Shown here one piece after another: positions 30,717 through 43,557 of a stretch of DNA of 64,000 bases. The position numbers and the translations under genes were made by a program. The stretch is taken from assembly GCA_023213315.1 (NCBI GenBank), contig JAKCPI010003260.1, positions 124,001 to 188,000 on the forward strand, written 5' to 3'. The DNA is from Euborellia annulipes. Its lineage: Eukaryota; Arthropoda; Insecta; Dermaptera; Anisolabididae. How positions within the stretch are numbered: the first letter of the stretch is position 1; each line of letters begins with the position of its first letter. Below the pieces are notes generated by a model that saw nothing but the letters and a program-made list of their open reading frames with translations, made no database searches and was not told where the DNA came from.

Positions 30717-31435
30717 ACTGGATGTTTAATGATAAAATCAGTTTGCCTCTGAGTGTCAGAAAATTATTTTGTGAAACCGGCACGTCCTCTAAGAGAAGAT
30801 CAACCCTGCAATTGGATTCAATTCATTTTGTAGCTTGTGAGACAAAGCGGGGAGTTCAAGGGGTTGCTTTTAATAAATAGCTAGAACGAAGGGCCGAGTG
30901 ACCTAGTATGACCTTATGTGACCCACTCACGACCCAATCGCTCTACAGCCTTCAAAGATTCAGTCCAAGATTACTCAAATGGAACGAATGAACCCTCTCC
31001 TTCTCCATAAAAAAAAAGCATCAAGACATCTCAATGAAAGGAAAAATTAGAGAGAAGGGGGACATTATTTATCCTTTTTTTGACGCCATGTTGAACCCAA
31101 AAGAAAATTTATAATTAACCAACGATAATGATGACGACTTGTGAATATTTTTCTCTTCAAGTTGCAATTAAAAGAGCATTACCCTGTTTTAAATTGAATT
31201 AAAAAAAATAAAAAAACGAGTTTCGAAAAAACAAAATTTACTTAATAACTTGTCTTTGAGATGAGCGTTAGTTGAGATTATTAATGATAGAATAAACTTA
31301 CTAAAAAATATAAATTAATTAAATTAGAAAATATGAATTAAAATATTTCTAGAATTTAAAAAATGAAAATAATCTTTTTAAAGCATTAATTAAATTTCAT
31401 GTTGAAAATTTAAGTATCACTAAAAAAAATTATAA
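30717..31435. other. AT-rich noncoding DNA
   Basis: No gene or clear repeat is recognised. Confidence 0.45.
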
Positions 31436-31637
31436 TCAGGGGCAACCACACGTTGAGACGAGAGGAGGGGGGCAATTAATATATACATATATTATAAGCT
31501 CATTTTTAAAAAATCACAAATCACAATGGGAAAAATATCTATTTGTTTTTAATAGACAAAAAATTTTCATGACCAGCCAGGGGGGAGGGGGGGGGGGGGG
31601 CATTGCCCCCGCCCAACCCTCCGCTGGCTACGCCTAT
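31436..31637. mobile_element. hAT-type MITE, left end lost
   Basis: The right end (GCTGGCTACGCCTATG) and the C-run before it match the family of 43,245-43,499. The interior ACGAGAGGAGGGGGGCAA also corresponds. The left terminal repeat is missing. Confidence 0.7.
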
Positions 31638-32430
31638 GGTTCCATCAGAGAATATTCATCTTTGATAGAACTAACTATAAATCTTTAGTAAATTCGACCA
31701 TCGACCATGTGCACTTCCTGTAACCTTTTAAAAAACTCACATTCTGAGCGAGTGCTTGCTACCTCTTAAAATCCATTATTTGAAAGGGTTTGGGAAGACT
31801 TTTAGAAAACCGAGACCCTTACTAATGCTTTTGCTTCAAGATAAAATACACGAAATTTAATAAATAAATAGTCCCATTAGTATAATCATAGAATAAATTT
31901 GTTTCCCAGAAAATGAATTGATTGATCATTTAAAAAATTCTTCTTTTTGGGGTTTTATATATTCATGTAAATGTGGTTGGGTTGTGTCATCTTTCTATAT
32001 TAATAAGATTTAAAATAAGAAAAACAATTTGAAGGATTCAAATCTCTCGAGATTGACTTCTTACCCCTAAAATCGCTAACATAACTTTTTAGATGTTCTT
32101 AAATTAAAAAAAAAAATATTATTAAAGTTAAATAGTTAGATAAACTCCTAAATTACGTTTTAAGTTTGTATTAAAAGAAACTTTTTTATTTTAAAGTTTT
32201 AGATTAAAATACACAAGAAGTTGAATTTGAAACTTACTTAAAAGGAATTAATTGAGAAGTTTGATGATTCAATAAGGAATTTACCTGATACAAAAGATAA
32301 AAGGAAAATTAAGTGGAAATAACTATTATTCAATTGTATTTAAAATATTTTTTGTAAAATCATTATTGTAAAAAAAAGTGTATGTAAGAAATATTAAACT
32401 CTATGACTAACAAGACCTGAGGGAGAATAA
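31638..32430. other. AT-rich noncoding DNA
   Basis: No gene or clear repeat is recognised. Confidence 0.45.
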
Positions 32431-32688
32431 GTGGATGATATTATGCACGAAGGAACCAAGCGCCATTAACATAAATCTGAGATAAGAGCATTTCATTTGC
32501 ACAATTATAAACAAAACCAATGATTACTTTTTCTCTTGTTTTATACGAACAAAAAAAAAAAAATGTCCAGAGTAATAATGTTGTTATTTAAATAAAGGGG
32601 AATATCTTCTTTTTCCCTACAAGATGGCGGTCTTATTTCAATTCCGATCATAATATCGCTTGGTTCCTTTATGCATAACATCGTCCAA
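32431..32688. mobile_element. Inverted-repeat MITE (GGACGATGTTATGC family), copy 1
   Basis: Ends TGGATGATATTATGC / GCATAACATCGTCCA form ~30-bp inverted repeats, followed inside by AAGGAACCAAGCG on both sides. The 258-bp element has a second copy at 43,039-43,557 in the opposite orientation. A target duplication is not certain. Confidence 0.8.
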
Positions 32689-32749
32689 ATAAAACAAGAA
32701 ACAAACAATTATTCAATAAGATTTAAGAAATGGTAACTCCTAAATGCCC

Positions 32750-32975
32750 TCGGGCTTGGCGTAGTTGGTAGCGTGCCTGCCATGTATACAAAGGGTCGAG
32801 GGTTCGGATTCCAGGCAGTCCAATGATTTTATTTAAGCCATTGGGATACCAAATGAGTTACCAAATGAGTATCGTTTAAAGTCTTAAATGGCCTAAGTTG
32901 CCGAAAAGACTGTGTGTATGCGTGTGTGAATGTGAGTGTGAATGGGAAAAAAGTGTGAGTGTTAAAAATAAAAAA
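32750..32975 (+). repeat. tRNA-derived SINE (family 1)
   Basis: CGGGCTTGGCGTAGTTGG (A-box) and GGTTCGGATTCC (B-box), then the body blocks GATTTTATTTAAGCCATT, AGTATCGTTTAAAGTC, TGGCCTAAGTTGCCG, a GT-rich tail and A-run. The central body is slightly shortened compared with the copy at 26,030. Confidence 0.85.
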
Positions 32976-34130
32976 AAAAACTCCTAAATGATCAACAAAA
33001 AAGGAATTTTTTTTTGCTGTCATTGTGGAAATTATTTTTCGTTCACTGAAGTTTTCTGCAAATTATCATCCTGCTGTTTTGAAGTGTTGTTAGTAATTGT
33101 ACTTTTAGGTCTGATAAAGAAAAGTATAATTAGATTATATTTGTGAGTTATAGGACTTTCTTTATCTAAAAGTAATCTCTTTGAATTAGACTAGAAATTA
33201 GAAAATTTTCGTTTTATTGATTAGAAATAAGGATCTGGTTCTTCTCTGAATACAACTTATTTAATAGGGGTGTGAGTTTCTTCTTATTATTAATATTATG
33301 AGTTTTCCAATTTCCCTTTTGCTATTTTAGAGCCGAACTTTCAAGTTCTATTCAAGTAATTTCACGAAGATATTTTTCTCATTCGTTTTATTTTTGGTTT
33401 CGAAGACCCATTAGACAGTTTGTTGTGGCGCAAGATAAAGTTTATATGGCTGCCCATAAAGTCATCCGCACAGCAAAGTTGCTGAAGGCGGATGCAAAAC
33501 TTAGAGGGAAAACTACGCTCAAATCTGGGCTATTTGTATGCCACTACATTTGCAAAAGTTGTACCCCCAACTTATTTTTTTCCAATCTGATTCTTATGCT
33601 AATGATAATCGTAATTCACGAATCAAAGAATAAGAGAGGGTGGGTGGAATGGAGAAAAAAATTCCAAGATAAAATTTCAAATTACCAATTTGAATAATAA
33701 TAAAAGGAAGGCTATAAAGATTTTGGCATCAGTTCAAAAAAAGTGTCATTGATATGCGATTTGGACAATTCAAGGTGCCTATGAGTGTATGATTCAAAGC
33801 CCCAATATATAATTGAAAAAAATAGAGAAAATTTATTTCCTAGCGCAGTCTCTAGGCCTTCACGAAATGGGACCTTGGTTTATAAGAGAATAAATGGGCT
33901 ATGTATATATATATACGCGACGTTTTCGAAATTGCATAAATTCCACCCTCACTCTTTATATAATTGTGATAAAATATTGAAAATTTATGACCTCTTCATC
34001 GTCACTTGAGAGCAATTATAAAATTCCCTCCCTTCTTTTTTATCTATATCCACGAGAGAAGACTTTTCTTTTCCAACAATACAAGTGTGGAATTTTAAAA
34101 CTGGCCTAACTATAAATTATTTATAATCTA
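32976..34130. other. Noncoding DNA with one coding-like stretch
   Basis: No gene can be supported. A frame open at 33,425-33,697 begins with GC-richer codons (VYMAAHKVIRTAKLLKADA) but then turns into low-complexity sequence. No homologue or splice structure is recognised. Confidence 0.35.
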
Positions 34131-34400
34131 TTCTCTATATATCCTAGATGCATTCCTAAACTACGGGCCCGATTTTCATGGGATTTTTTCATTTTCCGGA
34201 GAGGTAGGTAGTTTTGGGTTATCATTGATTCAGCTTAGGTGTAGGGAACCCTCTTTTTATAAAGAATGTATTTATGTATGTATATCTTCTAAATTATTAA
34301 TAAAATTCTCCGTTGAAGCCGAGCAAGGGCCGAAGTTCTCTGGCTAGGCTGAAGGCGGCCATTGATAATAATAGTGTGATAATGAATTTTCTGTAGGATG
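34131..34400 (+). mobile_element. Helitron-like fragment
   Basis: TCTCTATATATCCTAGATGC at 34,132 and GGGCCCGATTTTCATGGG resemble Helitron 5' modules. Toward the end GCCGAGCAAGGGCCGAAG and CTGGCTAGG may be a degenerate 3' end. The assignment is tentative. Confidence 0.35.
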
Positions 34401-34727
34401 TGCCAGGCTCGATCCCATTAAATTGGAATTTTTAAGCCAAAACAAAAAAAAAAGAAATAAATAAAAATAACTGACCACCGAACGCAACTCAAGTTTATAC
34501 CTAAAAAATATTATTTTTTAGATGACGAACGTAACTCGAGATCAACCAAAAAGACTTTATTATTTTGCAGTACTTATTTTAGGTTAAAGGCAAGGTCAAG
34601 GCCAAATCAATTATGTATCCAAAACGCCTTTGGCAAGTTAAAAAAAAAGGGGAGGGAGCGAACAGACAGATGATGCATGTTATTTGTTTTGACTTGTCCC
34701 CTATCATTTCGTTCATTTTTAATGCAT

Positions 34728-34912
34728 TATTTTACTTTCTCTTACCTATGTATATATGTAAGTTATATAGGGAGAAAGTATTGGATTCATGTCAAAAATT
34801 CGATGTCGAGATTTTGATGGATATACATGTTTTGAGGTCCCCTGAATCCTAAAAAGTGGTTTTCGCAACATGGTCGTCTGTCTGTCTGTGCATAAGTGTT
34901 TTGTGCACTTTT
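34728..34912 (+). repeat. Repeat A 5' fragment, plus orientation
   Basis: It starts TACTTTCTCTTACCTATG and keeps the GGATTCATGTC, TCGATGTCGAGATTTTG and CCCCTGAATCC blocks, then breaks off after TTTGTGCAC. Confidence 0.85.
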
Positions 34913-34984
34913 AGTATTTCACTGTTCTAAATCATATTATACTGATGGCAGCTTGATGTCATATATAGAATAAAATAATAGGAT

Positions 34985-35365
34985 TAGATAAATAAAAGGA
35001 AAGGGTGTCAGCCAAACCGGATAGCTTCTATCGAACGAAAATTCCAACAAAAGAAAACGTTTCGGCTTTAATTAAATAACGACATCATCAGTTCTAATGA
35101 GAATATACGAAATCTCAATTAATCTCTTCGAAATGCAGATAGAGTTGTTATATAGATATTTCCATATATGATGTATATATACAAAACTATGTATTATCTG
35201 ATTTTATATATAAAATATGTAGGAGTTTTTAATAAAATAAAATATGTAGAAAGTTCTTGAAAGCTCGTCAGTATATATATATATATCTTATGATGGCGTT
35301 ATTTAATTAAAGCCGAAACGTTTTCTTTTATTGGGATTTTCATAGAGGCTAACCTGTTTGCCTGA
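34985..35365. mobile_element. Inverted element with CTGATGA...GAAA arms
   Basis: The arms 35,030-35,092 and 35,285-35,345 are inverted copies sharing GAAAACGTTTCGGC and TTTAATTAAATAACG. Read on the minus strand the left arm shows CTGATGA then GCC GAAA (35,060-35,091); the right arm on the plus strand shows CTTATGA, GGC...GCC and GAAA (35,287-35,318). This is the core pattern of a hammerhead ribozyme, such as those in Penelope-like retroelement terminal repeats. No reverse transcriptase is nearby. Confidence 0.55.
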
Positions 35366-36345
35366 AATTACCGCTCTATATTCAATCAGTCAATTCTTTT
35401 AATAATCCAATCGTTCGACAGCCACTTCTCTCATCGACATCGTAAAAAGTTAGAATTTTAATGTAAAAAATGCTGGTTTCTACCTAATTAATAAATACGA
35501 TGAGTTTGTTTTATATTGTCTTAAAAACACCTCAAATACTGCTAGTTTCGTTTCTCCAATTTCATATAAAATTTCAATCTTCTACCTAACCTGGGAAAGT
35601 GGAGAATTTTTCATATCCTCTCTCTTTTGTCTTTTATATTCATTCATATTCAAAATTTTAATTTTATCCATAATCCATATAGATAGATGTTCATAATAAT
35701 AATAAAAATTCTTCAATCATTCATCGTATTCAATTTCTACAATTTCAAATCGTACCAATTTCCATAAGTTTTTATTCTTTCTGGTTCATTTAAAATTTTA
35801 TATAAAATATTCTAAATTTATTCTTAAATTAAGAATTCACACATGCAAATTGAATTTAGGTCTAATGCATATTTGCATATTGAGGCTTTATTATAGTGTT
35901 ATTTTGCATACAATTTAAATTAAAATACCTAGGACTTGATATTTTAAAGTAAAATTATATTTTAAAGGTGGCTTTCTTGATTAATTTTGTATTAAAACAC
36001 GAGAACCAGATTTATTTTCCGTAAAATTAATTTTAAATCTTATAGATCAGTATAAATTTATTGCTGATTGAATATAGAGCGGTAAATTTTAAATTACAAA
36101 ATAAAAATAAGTAAGATATTATTAAACCATATATATGTATAATCAAGAGGATATTATAAATAAAAAACAAGAAAAATAACTGTAAAGATAGTTCCAAAAA
36201 TTTAAGGAAAGACAATTTAAAGCAGCTATAAATCATTTAAATTTTGAATTAATTTACTTTATAATTAAATGGCCCACGGGGCATAGTTTGTCATTTATAC
36301 AATTACTACTGAAGAAATGAGATATCATCCAGATTAAAATGCACC
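35366..36345. other. AT-rich noncoding DNA
   Basis: No gene or clear repeat is recognised. Confidence 0.45.
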
Positions 36346-36592
36346 AGGTTCAATAAAACTCCAGAAAAAGACCTTTCGGCTTAAACTTTATTGAGCCATC
36401 TTCAGTTATTGCAAATTATTCACTTATTCTAAAACACACATGTGATTGAATCAATTTTATTATTGACAAATCCTGGTTCAATCGTGTGCGTGTTTTACAA
36501 TATCTATATAATTTCCAATAACCGAAGATAGTTCAATAAAATGTATGCCGAAAAGTCTTATTCTGAGTCTTATTGAACCTTCTTTAAAATCG
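36346..36592. mobile_element. Palindromic element with CTGAAGA...GAAA core
   Basis: Nearly the whole 245 bases fold back: GGTTCAATAAAACTC pairs with the matching TTATTGAACC end, the AAGACCTTTCGGC blocks pair, and inner ACACACATGTGATTG faces CAATCGTGTGCG. On the minus strand 36,374-36,405 reads CTGAAGA, GGCT...AGCC stem, GAAA. It resembles the element at 34,985. Confidence 0.6.
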
Positions 36593-37805
36593 CATCACAG
36601 CCACAACTACCATACAAACATCCTATATATACAATTCTAATCGAAAAATAAAAACTTCACTTTTTTATAATTATTAAATAATATAATTATTAAGAAATAA
36701 ATTTCAAAATTAAATATGTATATATATTACAATATTATATAAAATAACAATAGATAATTTGTCAACTTCATTTTAGTCAGTTCTCCAAAAAAAGAGATTT
36801 TTTTTTATATCCTATCAAAGAATTTACGGAGATTTTGAAAATTACACAAAAAGACCGAAGATGAATGAATCGACTATGAAGGGGGTGAGTTGGGCATAGA
36901 GGGAAGGATCAATGGAAATACGACTCAAACATTGTAAGAGTGTGCTCGCCACGAGCGAAGCTATAGGGGAGAAATCTTTTCAAAGCTAATGCAAAATTTA
37001 ATCCCCCCCCCCTCCTTCAAAGTTCAGTGAATATAGAATTGTATTGAACGGGAATCAAATTGGATAAATCCCAAATGAACTGGAACTTGCTTCCTTGCAA
37101 ATCATTTAATCATCGCAAAGATGATTAATTGGATATTAATAAAAAATTTGAATGCGACACGATCATTTCCTATTAGAAATACTAATCCTAACAAGGTGAA
37201 ATGAAATTAGTTTAAACAAAAATTAGTCTAACTATATTATAAACTAAAATATTTTAAACCAAAATTATTAAAAAAAAAAAATTGAAAATTCTGAGACTGT
37301 GGGCTTTAATAAATTTAAAAAATTTTCTGCAAGAAAATAATTGTTCTTTTTATCATTTTAACCAAAATTCTTTACCAAAAGAGGTACAGTAGAGTCTTGC
37401 TAATTCTGCCTAAACGGGGTCGGCTCTATGCCGCATTTTGAAAAAGTTGGAATTATTTAATATTTATCTCTTGAAAAAATTTGTAAGGAGACTTTGTTTT
37501 CTTATATTACCCCCTTTTTTTTTGTCCCGAAGAAGTGGCTTTTCAACACGCTGGATTAGCAGGTAAGCCGGAGAATCGAAGTTCGGAATTAACAAGATTC
37601 TACTATCTAAAAGCAGCTAGTAAGTAAGTAAGTAAGTAGCTAGTAAATTTCAAAAAAAAAAAAAAAAACGAAGGAGATGGGCATTACCCAAATGTAGAAA
37701 AATATAATCAAAAATAGTTGTGTTGTTCTCTATTGAGTGGTGCATAAAAGAATTGGTGTACATAAAAAGAATTGGTGTGGAGAGATGGTCGTTTCCAAGG
37801 GAGAG
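36593..37805. other. AT-rich noncoding DNA with a TAAG microsatellite
   Basis: No gene is seen. A short (TAAG)n tract lies at 37,620-37,637 and a C-run near 37,003. Confidence 0.5.
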
Positions 37806-37908
37806 AGGAGAATTACAGAACTGTAATTTTTGATGATTTTATTAATCCTTTTATTTAGAAGGCATATCAGCACTTCTTCAGAGGCAACTCATTGTTACTC
37901 AAAATTGT

Positions 37909-38121
37909 ACACTTGGTGCCACAAGTGCATGATCTGCTCGAGAGTGGAGCCTTGAGATTAGTCAACCAATCCAATAATATTAAAATAAATAAATCATCTT
38001 TTTTTAATGCAACTGAAACGAAAAAGCTACTTTTAGATAAAACTTCCGAAAGCTAACTATTTTGGTAATCTAAACTCAAAGCTCCACTTTTGAGCATATC
38101 AGGCACTTGTAGGGCCTACTG
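37909..38121. mobile_element. TA-flanked MITE (mariner-type), complete copy
   Basis: 213 bp flanked by TA on both sides. Terminal inverted repeats of ~46 bases include CCACAAGTGC, GAGTGGAGC and their complements CACTTGT and GCTCCACTT. It has no ORF. It abuts the mariner fragment at 38,128, also preceded by TA. The partial copy is at 19,827. Confidence 0.87.
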
Positions 38122-38127
38122 TACATA

Positions 38128-38709
38128 CAGGGTCCATTATGAAAGTAATGCGCATGATTTTATTGTGACGCGACTATCCATGGCAACGCGGTAAATCAAA
38201 GCACCCGGTCGCCAATTTGCTCCGAGCAGTGGGAGCGTAAAGAAATGTTTTTTTTCGACTTTGTAAAACTGATGGAGCGTTCGCTTGAACAGCGATATGC
38301 CATCAAGTTTTGCGTGAAGCTTGGAAAGAATGCAACCGAAACATTCCAGATGCTTCAAGAGGCCTTCAAAGACGACTGTATTTCAAGGTCCCAGTCCGGG
38401 AGGTGGCACAAGGCATTCAAGAAGGGCCGGGAGGAGGTCGCCGACGAACCCCGTTCTGGACGCCCAACAACGGCCAGAAATGACGAAAACGTGGATCGTG
38501 TGCGCAAAGTTTTGCGTTCCCACAGTCGATTGAGCATCATGCAAATTGCTGACACCCTACACATGTCTACATTTGCAGTTCATGGAATAGTGACAGAGGA
38601 TCTGCAAATGCGCAAGGTCTGCTCGAGCAACACCTCGATGCTTGAATGGCAGAATACTACTAGCAAGGTAACAAAGAGTAAAATATTATTAGATCAGTTG
38701 GCGTTGTGA
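38128..38709 (+). mobile_element. Mariner-type element, 3' part missing
   Basis: The left terminus CAGGGTCCATTATGAAAG follows TA at 38,126-38,127, and a transposase gene starts about 120-145 bases inside. No matching right inverted repeat is found before the right arm of the surrounding composite element, so the catalytic half and 3' end were lost. Confidence 0.8.
38272..38709 (+). pseudogene. Mariner transposase DNA-binding half, truncated
   Basis: The ATG at 38,272 (in frame with one at 38,245) starts MERSLEQRYAIKFCVKLGK, the first helix-turn-helix of mariner/SETMAR-type transposases (residues ~1-55, with TFQMLQEAF and RWHKAFKKGR). The linker EVADEPRSGRPTTAR follows, then a second helix-turn-helix (VDRVRKVLRSHSRLS, IADTLHMSTFAVHGIV, ~75-115) and QMRKVCS. 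Homology ends near residue 122, followed by unrelated residues to the stop. The D,D34D catalytic domain is missing. Up to that point the frame is intact, which suggests fairly recent loss. The product could at most bind its terminal repeats. Confidence 0.88.
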
Positions 38710-38828
38710 GTCTTTTACAGAGAGGTCAAAGTTTTGAAAAATAATGAGTTGCCTCTGAAGAGGAAGTGCTGATATGCCTTCGAAATATAAGGATTAATAA
38801 TTACTATTTTGTAATTTGTCTTTCCGGG

Positions 38829-39427
38829 ACAGGCATACGAAAAGTCGGTAAAAAAAATAAAATTGTATTTATTTAAAACTGACTGCAACAATCCCTATCT
38901 CAGAATCGAATTTTTATTTAATCCCTTCAAAGAGAATTGGTGATGGTGATTTTACTAATCAAAAATTTATCGAATTTTCAATTATTTTTTTTTTAGAGTA
39001 TATACTTTATTTTTGCAATGATTTATTTAATCAGAAATAAAATATTAATTTAATCATTTAGGATTCGGTAATGTGCCATAAATCACATCCAGACTGGAGA
39101 TGTTATCATTCAAAAAAATGATTTATAGAATAGCGAATTTTTTTTTTTTTTATTTTTTATTAAAAAGTAGTACAAAATTAAGAATTTACATGACATAATA
39201 ATTAAAAAAATAATAAAAACCGGCGGAAAAAATATAAAATCTAGGATAAATTTTTTTATTTCAATTGATTGAATTTTACATATCTTATAATAGTCGGAGA
39301 ACTGGCGACAAAAATGGACAAGACTTTTCTGAAGGCTAATATTTTCAGAATAGGTTGCACTTTAGTGATGGAAAGATACTCTAGAGTCAGCACTTCCAGT
39401 ACCAGGGCCTTTGGAGGAAATAAGCGG
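38829..39427. other. AT-rich noncoding DNA
   Basis: No gene is supported; the short frames at 39,256-39,541 belong to the foldback element that follows. Confidence 0.45.
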
Positions 39428-39842
39428 GTAAAGTTGCGGGAAGATGGTTTTTCGCAAATATCTCGAAAAATCTGCGGTTTTCCGGAAAAATTCATCTATA
39501 CAAAAATAATCGAAATTAAATTTCAAACAAAAATGGTCTAGTACATAATCATGGTAAAGTGAACGGTTCGGGAGATATAGAGGGGTAAAATTTGTAATTC
39601 ATATAATGGTTGTCATGGTAACAAGATATAAATTTTTCTCTATCTCACTGTCAGTGTCTCCTTTCATATGAATTATAAATTTTATCCCTCTAAATCTCCC
39701 GAACCGTTTACTTTACCGTGATTATGTTCTAGACCATTTTTGTTTGTAATTTAATTTCGATTATTTTTGTATAGATGAATTTTTCCGGAAAACCGCAGAG
39801 TTTTCGAGATATTTGAGAAAACCATCTTCCCTCAACTGATAC
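39428..39842. mobile_element. Foldback element with ~170-base inverted arms
   Basis: The arms 39,430-39,605 and 39,665-39,838 are inverted copies: AAGATGGTTTT, GGTTTTCCGGAAAAATTCAT, AATAATCGAAATTAAATT, AAATGGTCTAG, and GGTTCGGGAGAT each find their complement on the other side in the right order. The ~60-base loop holds GGTTGTCATGGTAAC, a conserved block of repeat A. No ORF or target duplication was found. Confidence 0.85.
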
Positions 39843-41664
<1,822 letters not shown>

Positions 41665-41734
41665 TCAAAATAGGCAAAGATTAAAACATAATTCACTGAT
41701 TATGGTTAAGAAGAGAAAAAGACCCCTCGGGCTT

Positions 41735-41815
41735 GTTGTTGCATACCAAATGGCTTAAATAAGAATGCCTGGACCCCAATATATATTATTTTCATAATAA
41801 CGGTTATCGTTTAAA
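41735..41815 (+). repeat. SINE family 1 body fragment
   Basis: ACCAAATGGCTTAAATA, ATGCCTGGACCCC and ATAACGGTTATCGTTTAAAG match the body of the tRNA-SINE. The head is missing. Confidence 0.7.
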
Positions 41816-41818
41816 GTA

Positions 41819-41915
41819 AAAAATCTGGTGTGACAAGCACATAATACAACTTTCTCTTACTGAAAATAAGAGAAAGTTGTGTGCTGTGGGACCAGTCACA
41901 CCATATTTTGTTTAA
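41819..41915. repeat. Isolated terminal hairpin of repeat A
   Basis: Only the 3' terminal palindrome of repeat A is present: AATCTGGTGTGAC, ACAACTTTCTCTTAC and their complements TAAGAGAAAGTTGT and GTCACACCATAT. It stands alone between a SINE fragment and unique sequence. Confidence 0.85.
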
Positions 41916-43038
41916 AATCTTTTTCTACATCTAAGGCTATTTAAACCCCATCTCTATTTATTTCAAATGATTGGTATTCAATTCAAATGAAATGATTTTT
42001 TTTCGCTTGGGACGGGAAGCGAAACCGGACCCAAGCCACCATAAGCTAGTCTTCTCTTTGAGCCACGGGTCAACGTCTATAAAAAATCTTGAAGACCATC
42101 AAATTTATATCGAAAAGCTTAAGATAATACTTTCAGCTATGAATGGAAGGTTTTCCTATATCCCGGAAGTGTCATCTTTATTTTCAAAAAAAAAAAAAAA
42201 AATCTCAAATTTCAAACTCTTTAAATATATGTTTATACGAAACTTCAACCATCTGCTATTGAAAAAAAAAAAAAAATATCAAAAAGAAAAAAAAAATTCT
42301 ACATATTTCTTTGGTTTTATTTATTTATTTATTTTTTTTAATGCATGTTAATGAATATTTATTAAATTAAAACGAAATATATAAAAATTACTTTAGTTCA
42401 AAAAGTACTAATAAAATAAAGAGTCCTCTTTATATATAACCGTATTTCTCATATTTTTTCACTACCTAAAATGCAAAGAGCCTGCCTGGATACTAACATA
42501 AAGTTTTTTTTCATGCACGAACCTTAAGGGTGTTTTTGTTGCATGGAAACGTTTCTTTTAAATAGGAACATTAAACCCTAATGGCTGCTGCAAGTCTTCT
42601 TTTTATATGCAAACTCACGAAAGAGAGAGACGAGCTTTCAAATTCTATACCTCCATTGCTTGATTTTATGTGTCCTTTGTCTGGTACAGGCTATTCAAAA
42701 AATTATTTGTCTCGAATTTTAGTTGAATATTGAAATTTAATATTTTTTTTGTATATTCAAGATAATTGAAATAAAAAATTTAATAGTGCGGTAGTCAATT
42801 TTCTTAAGTTTATTGTTGGGTGGTAGGGACATAGCGACGAGAGGCGTTTTTGTAGTTGGGAAGGATCTGGAAGTCTGTCGAAAACTATTTCAAATATATA
42901 CAGAGTGGCCAGTGAAAGAGTGATGATTTGAAAAAGTCATCATTTGTTCATTTTGTATTATTTTTTTGTAGGAAATTGGACATGTGCATAGTGATCTTAA
43001 GTATTCATATCAGGGATCTATCTAATGGCGATAGTGAT
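41916..43038. other. AT-rich noncoding DNA
   Basis: No gene is seen. A degenerate SINE-like stretch may be at 42,003-42,070 (TTGGGACGGGAAGC). Otherwise long A-runs at 42,186-42,202 and 42,258-42,292. Confidence 0.4.
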
Positions 43039-43557
43039 AATTGGATGATGTTATGCATAAAGGAACCAAGCGCCATTATGATCTAAATTGAGATAAGACC
43101 GTCATCTTATAGTGAAAAAGAAGATCTACTGTTTTATTTAAATCACAACATTATTACTCTGTGCACTTTTTTTTATATAAAACAAGAAAAAAAGTAATTG
43201 CCATTGGTATTGTTTATATTTGTGTAAATGAAATGCCCTTTATCCATGGGCGTAGCCAGAGGGGGGCCAATCCACCCCTGGCTTGTCCTGAAAATTTTTT
43301 ATCTATTAAAAACAAATATAGGCTTATACTTTTCCAATTGGGAATTTTTTTTTTTTAAATTAGCTTTTATAAGAAAAATAATTAATTATAATTATATTTA
43401 ATAAATAATTAATAATTTATGTTTATTTTAATTGCAAACCCCCCTCTCGTCCTAACGAATTGTTGCCCCCCCCTAACAAGATGTCTGGCTACGCCCATGC
43501 CTTTATCTGAATTAGGTTAATGGCTCTTGGTTCCTTCATGAATAACATCGTCCAATT
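43039..43557. mobile_element. Inverted-repeat MITE (GGACGATGTTATGC family), copy 2, interrupted
   Basis: Ends AATTGGATGATGTTATGC / GAATAACATCGTCCAATT match in inverted orientation for about 40 bases. The interior (AAGACCGTCATCTTATAG) is the reverse complement of copy 1. The hAT-type MITE at 43,245-43,499 is inserted inside, so this element is the older of the two. Confidence 0.85.
43245..43499. mobile_element. hAT-type MITE with perfect 8-bp target duplication, nested
   Basis: Terminal repeats CATGGGCGTAGCCAGA / TCTGGCTACGCCCATG bound 255 bp. Both flanks are CCTTTATC (43,237-43,244 and 43,500-43,507). Same family as 18,258-18,551. Confidence 0.93.

Larger units (their letters stand above)
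37812..38816. mobile_element. Composite element with long inverted arms
   Basis: Inverted arms of about 80 bases (37,812-37,893 and 38,743-38,816) share GGCATATCAGCACTTC and GAGGCAACTCATT. Between them lie a complete TA-flanked MITE and a mariner fragment. The right arm reads CTGAAGA, then GAAG...CTTC, GAAA at 38,755-38,785, another hammerhead-like signature. Confidence 0.6.

Noticed and set aside
32751..32825. True tRNA gene at the SINE heads
   Set aside because: A and B boxes are present, but acceptor and anticodon stems do not fold properly and the copies are followed by the same SINE body.
33425..33697. Plus frame of 90 codons as an exon
   Set aside because: Only the first ~35 codons look varied; no splice signals or family match.
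37620..37637. TAAGTAAG array considered as CRISPR-like
   Set aside because: Simple tetranucleotide microsatellite without spacers; animal DNA.
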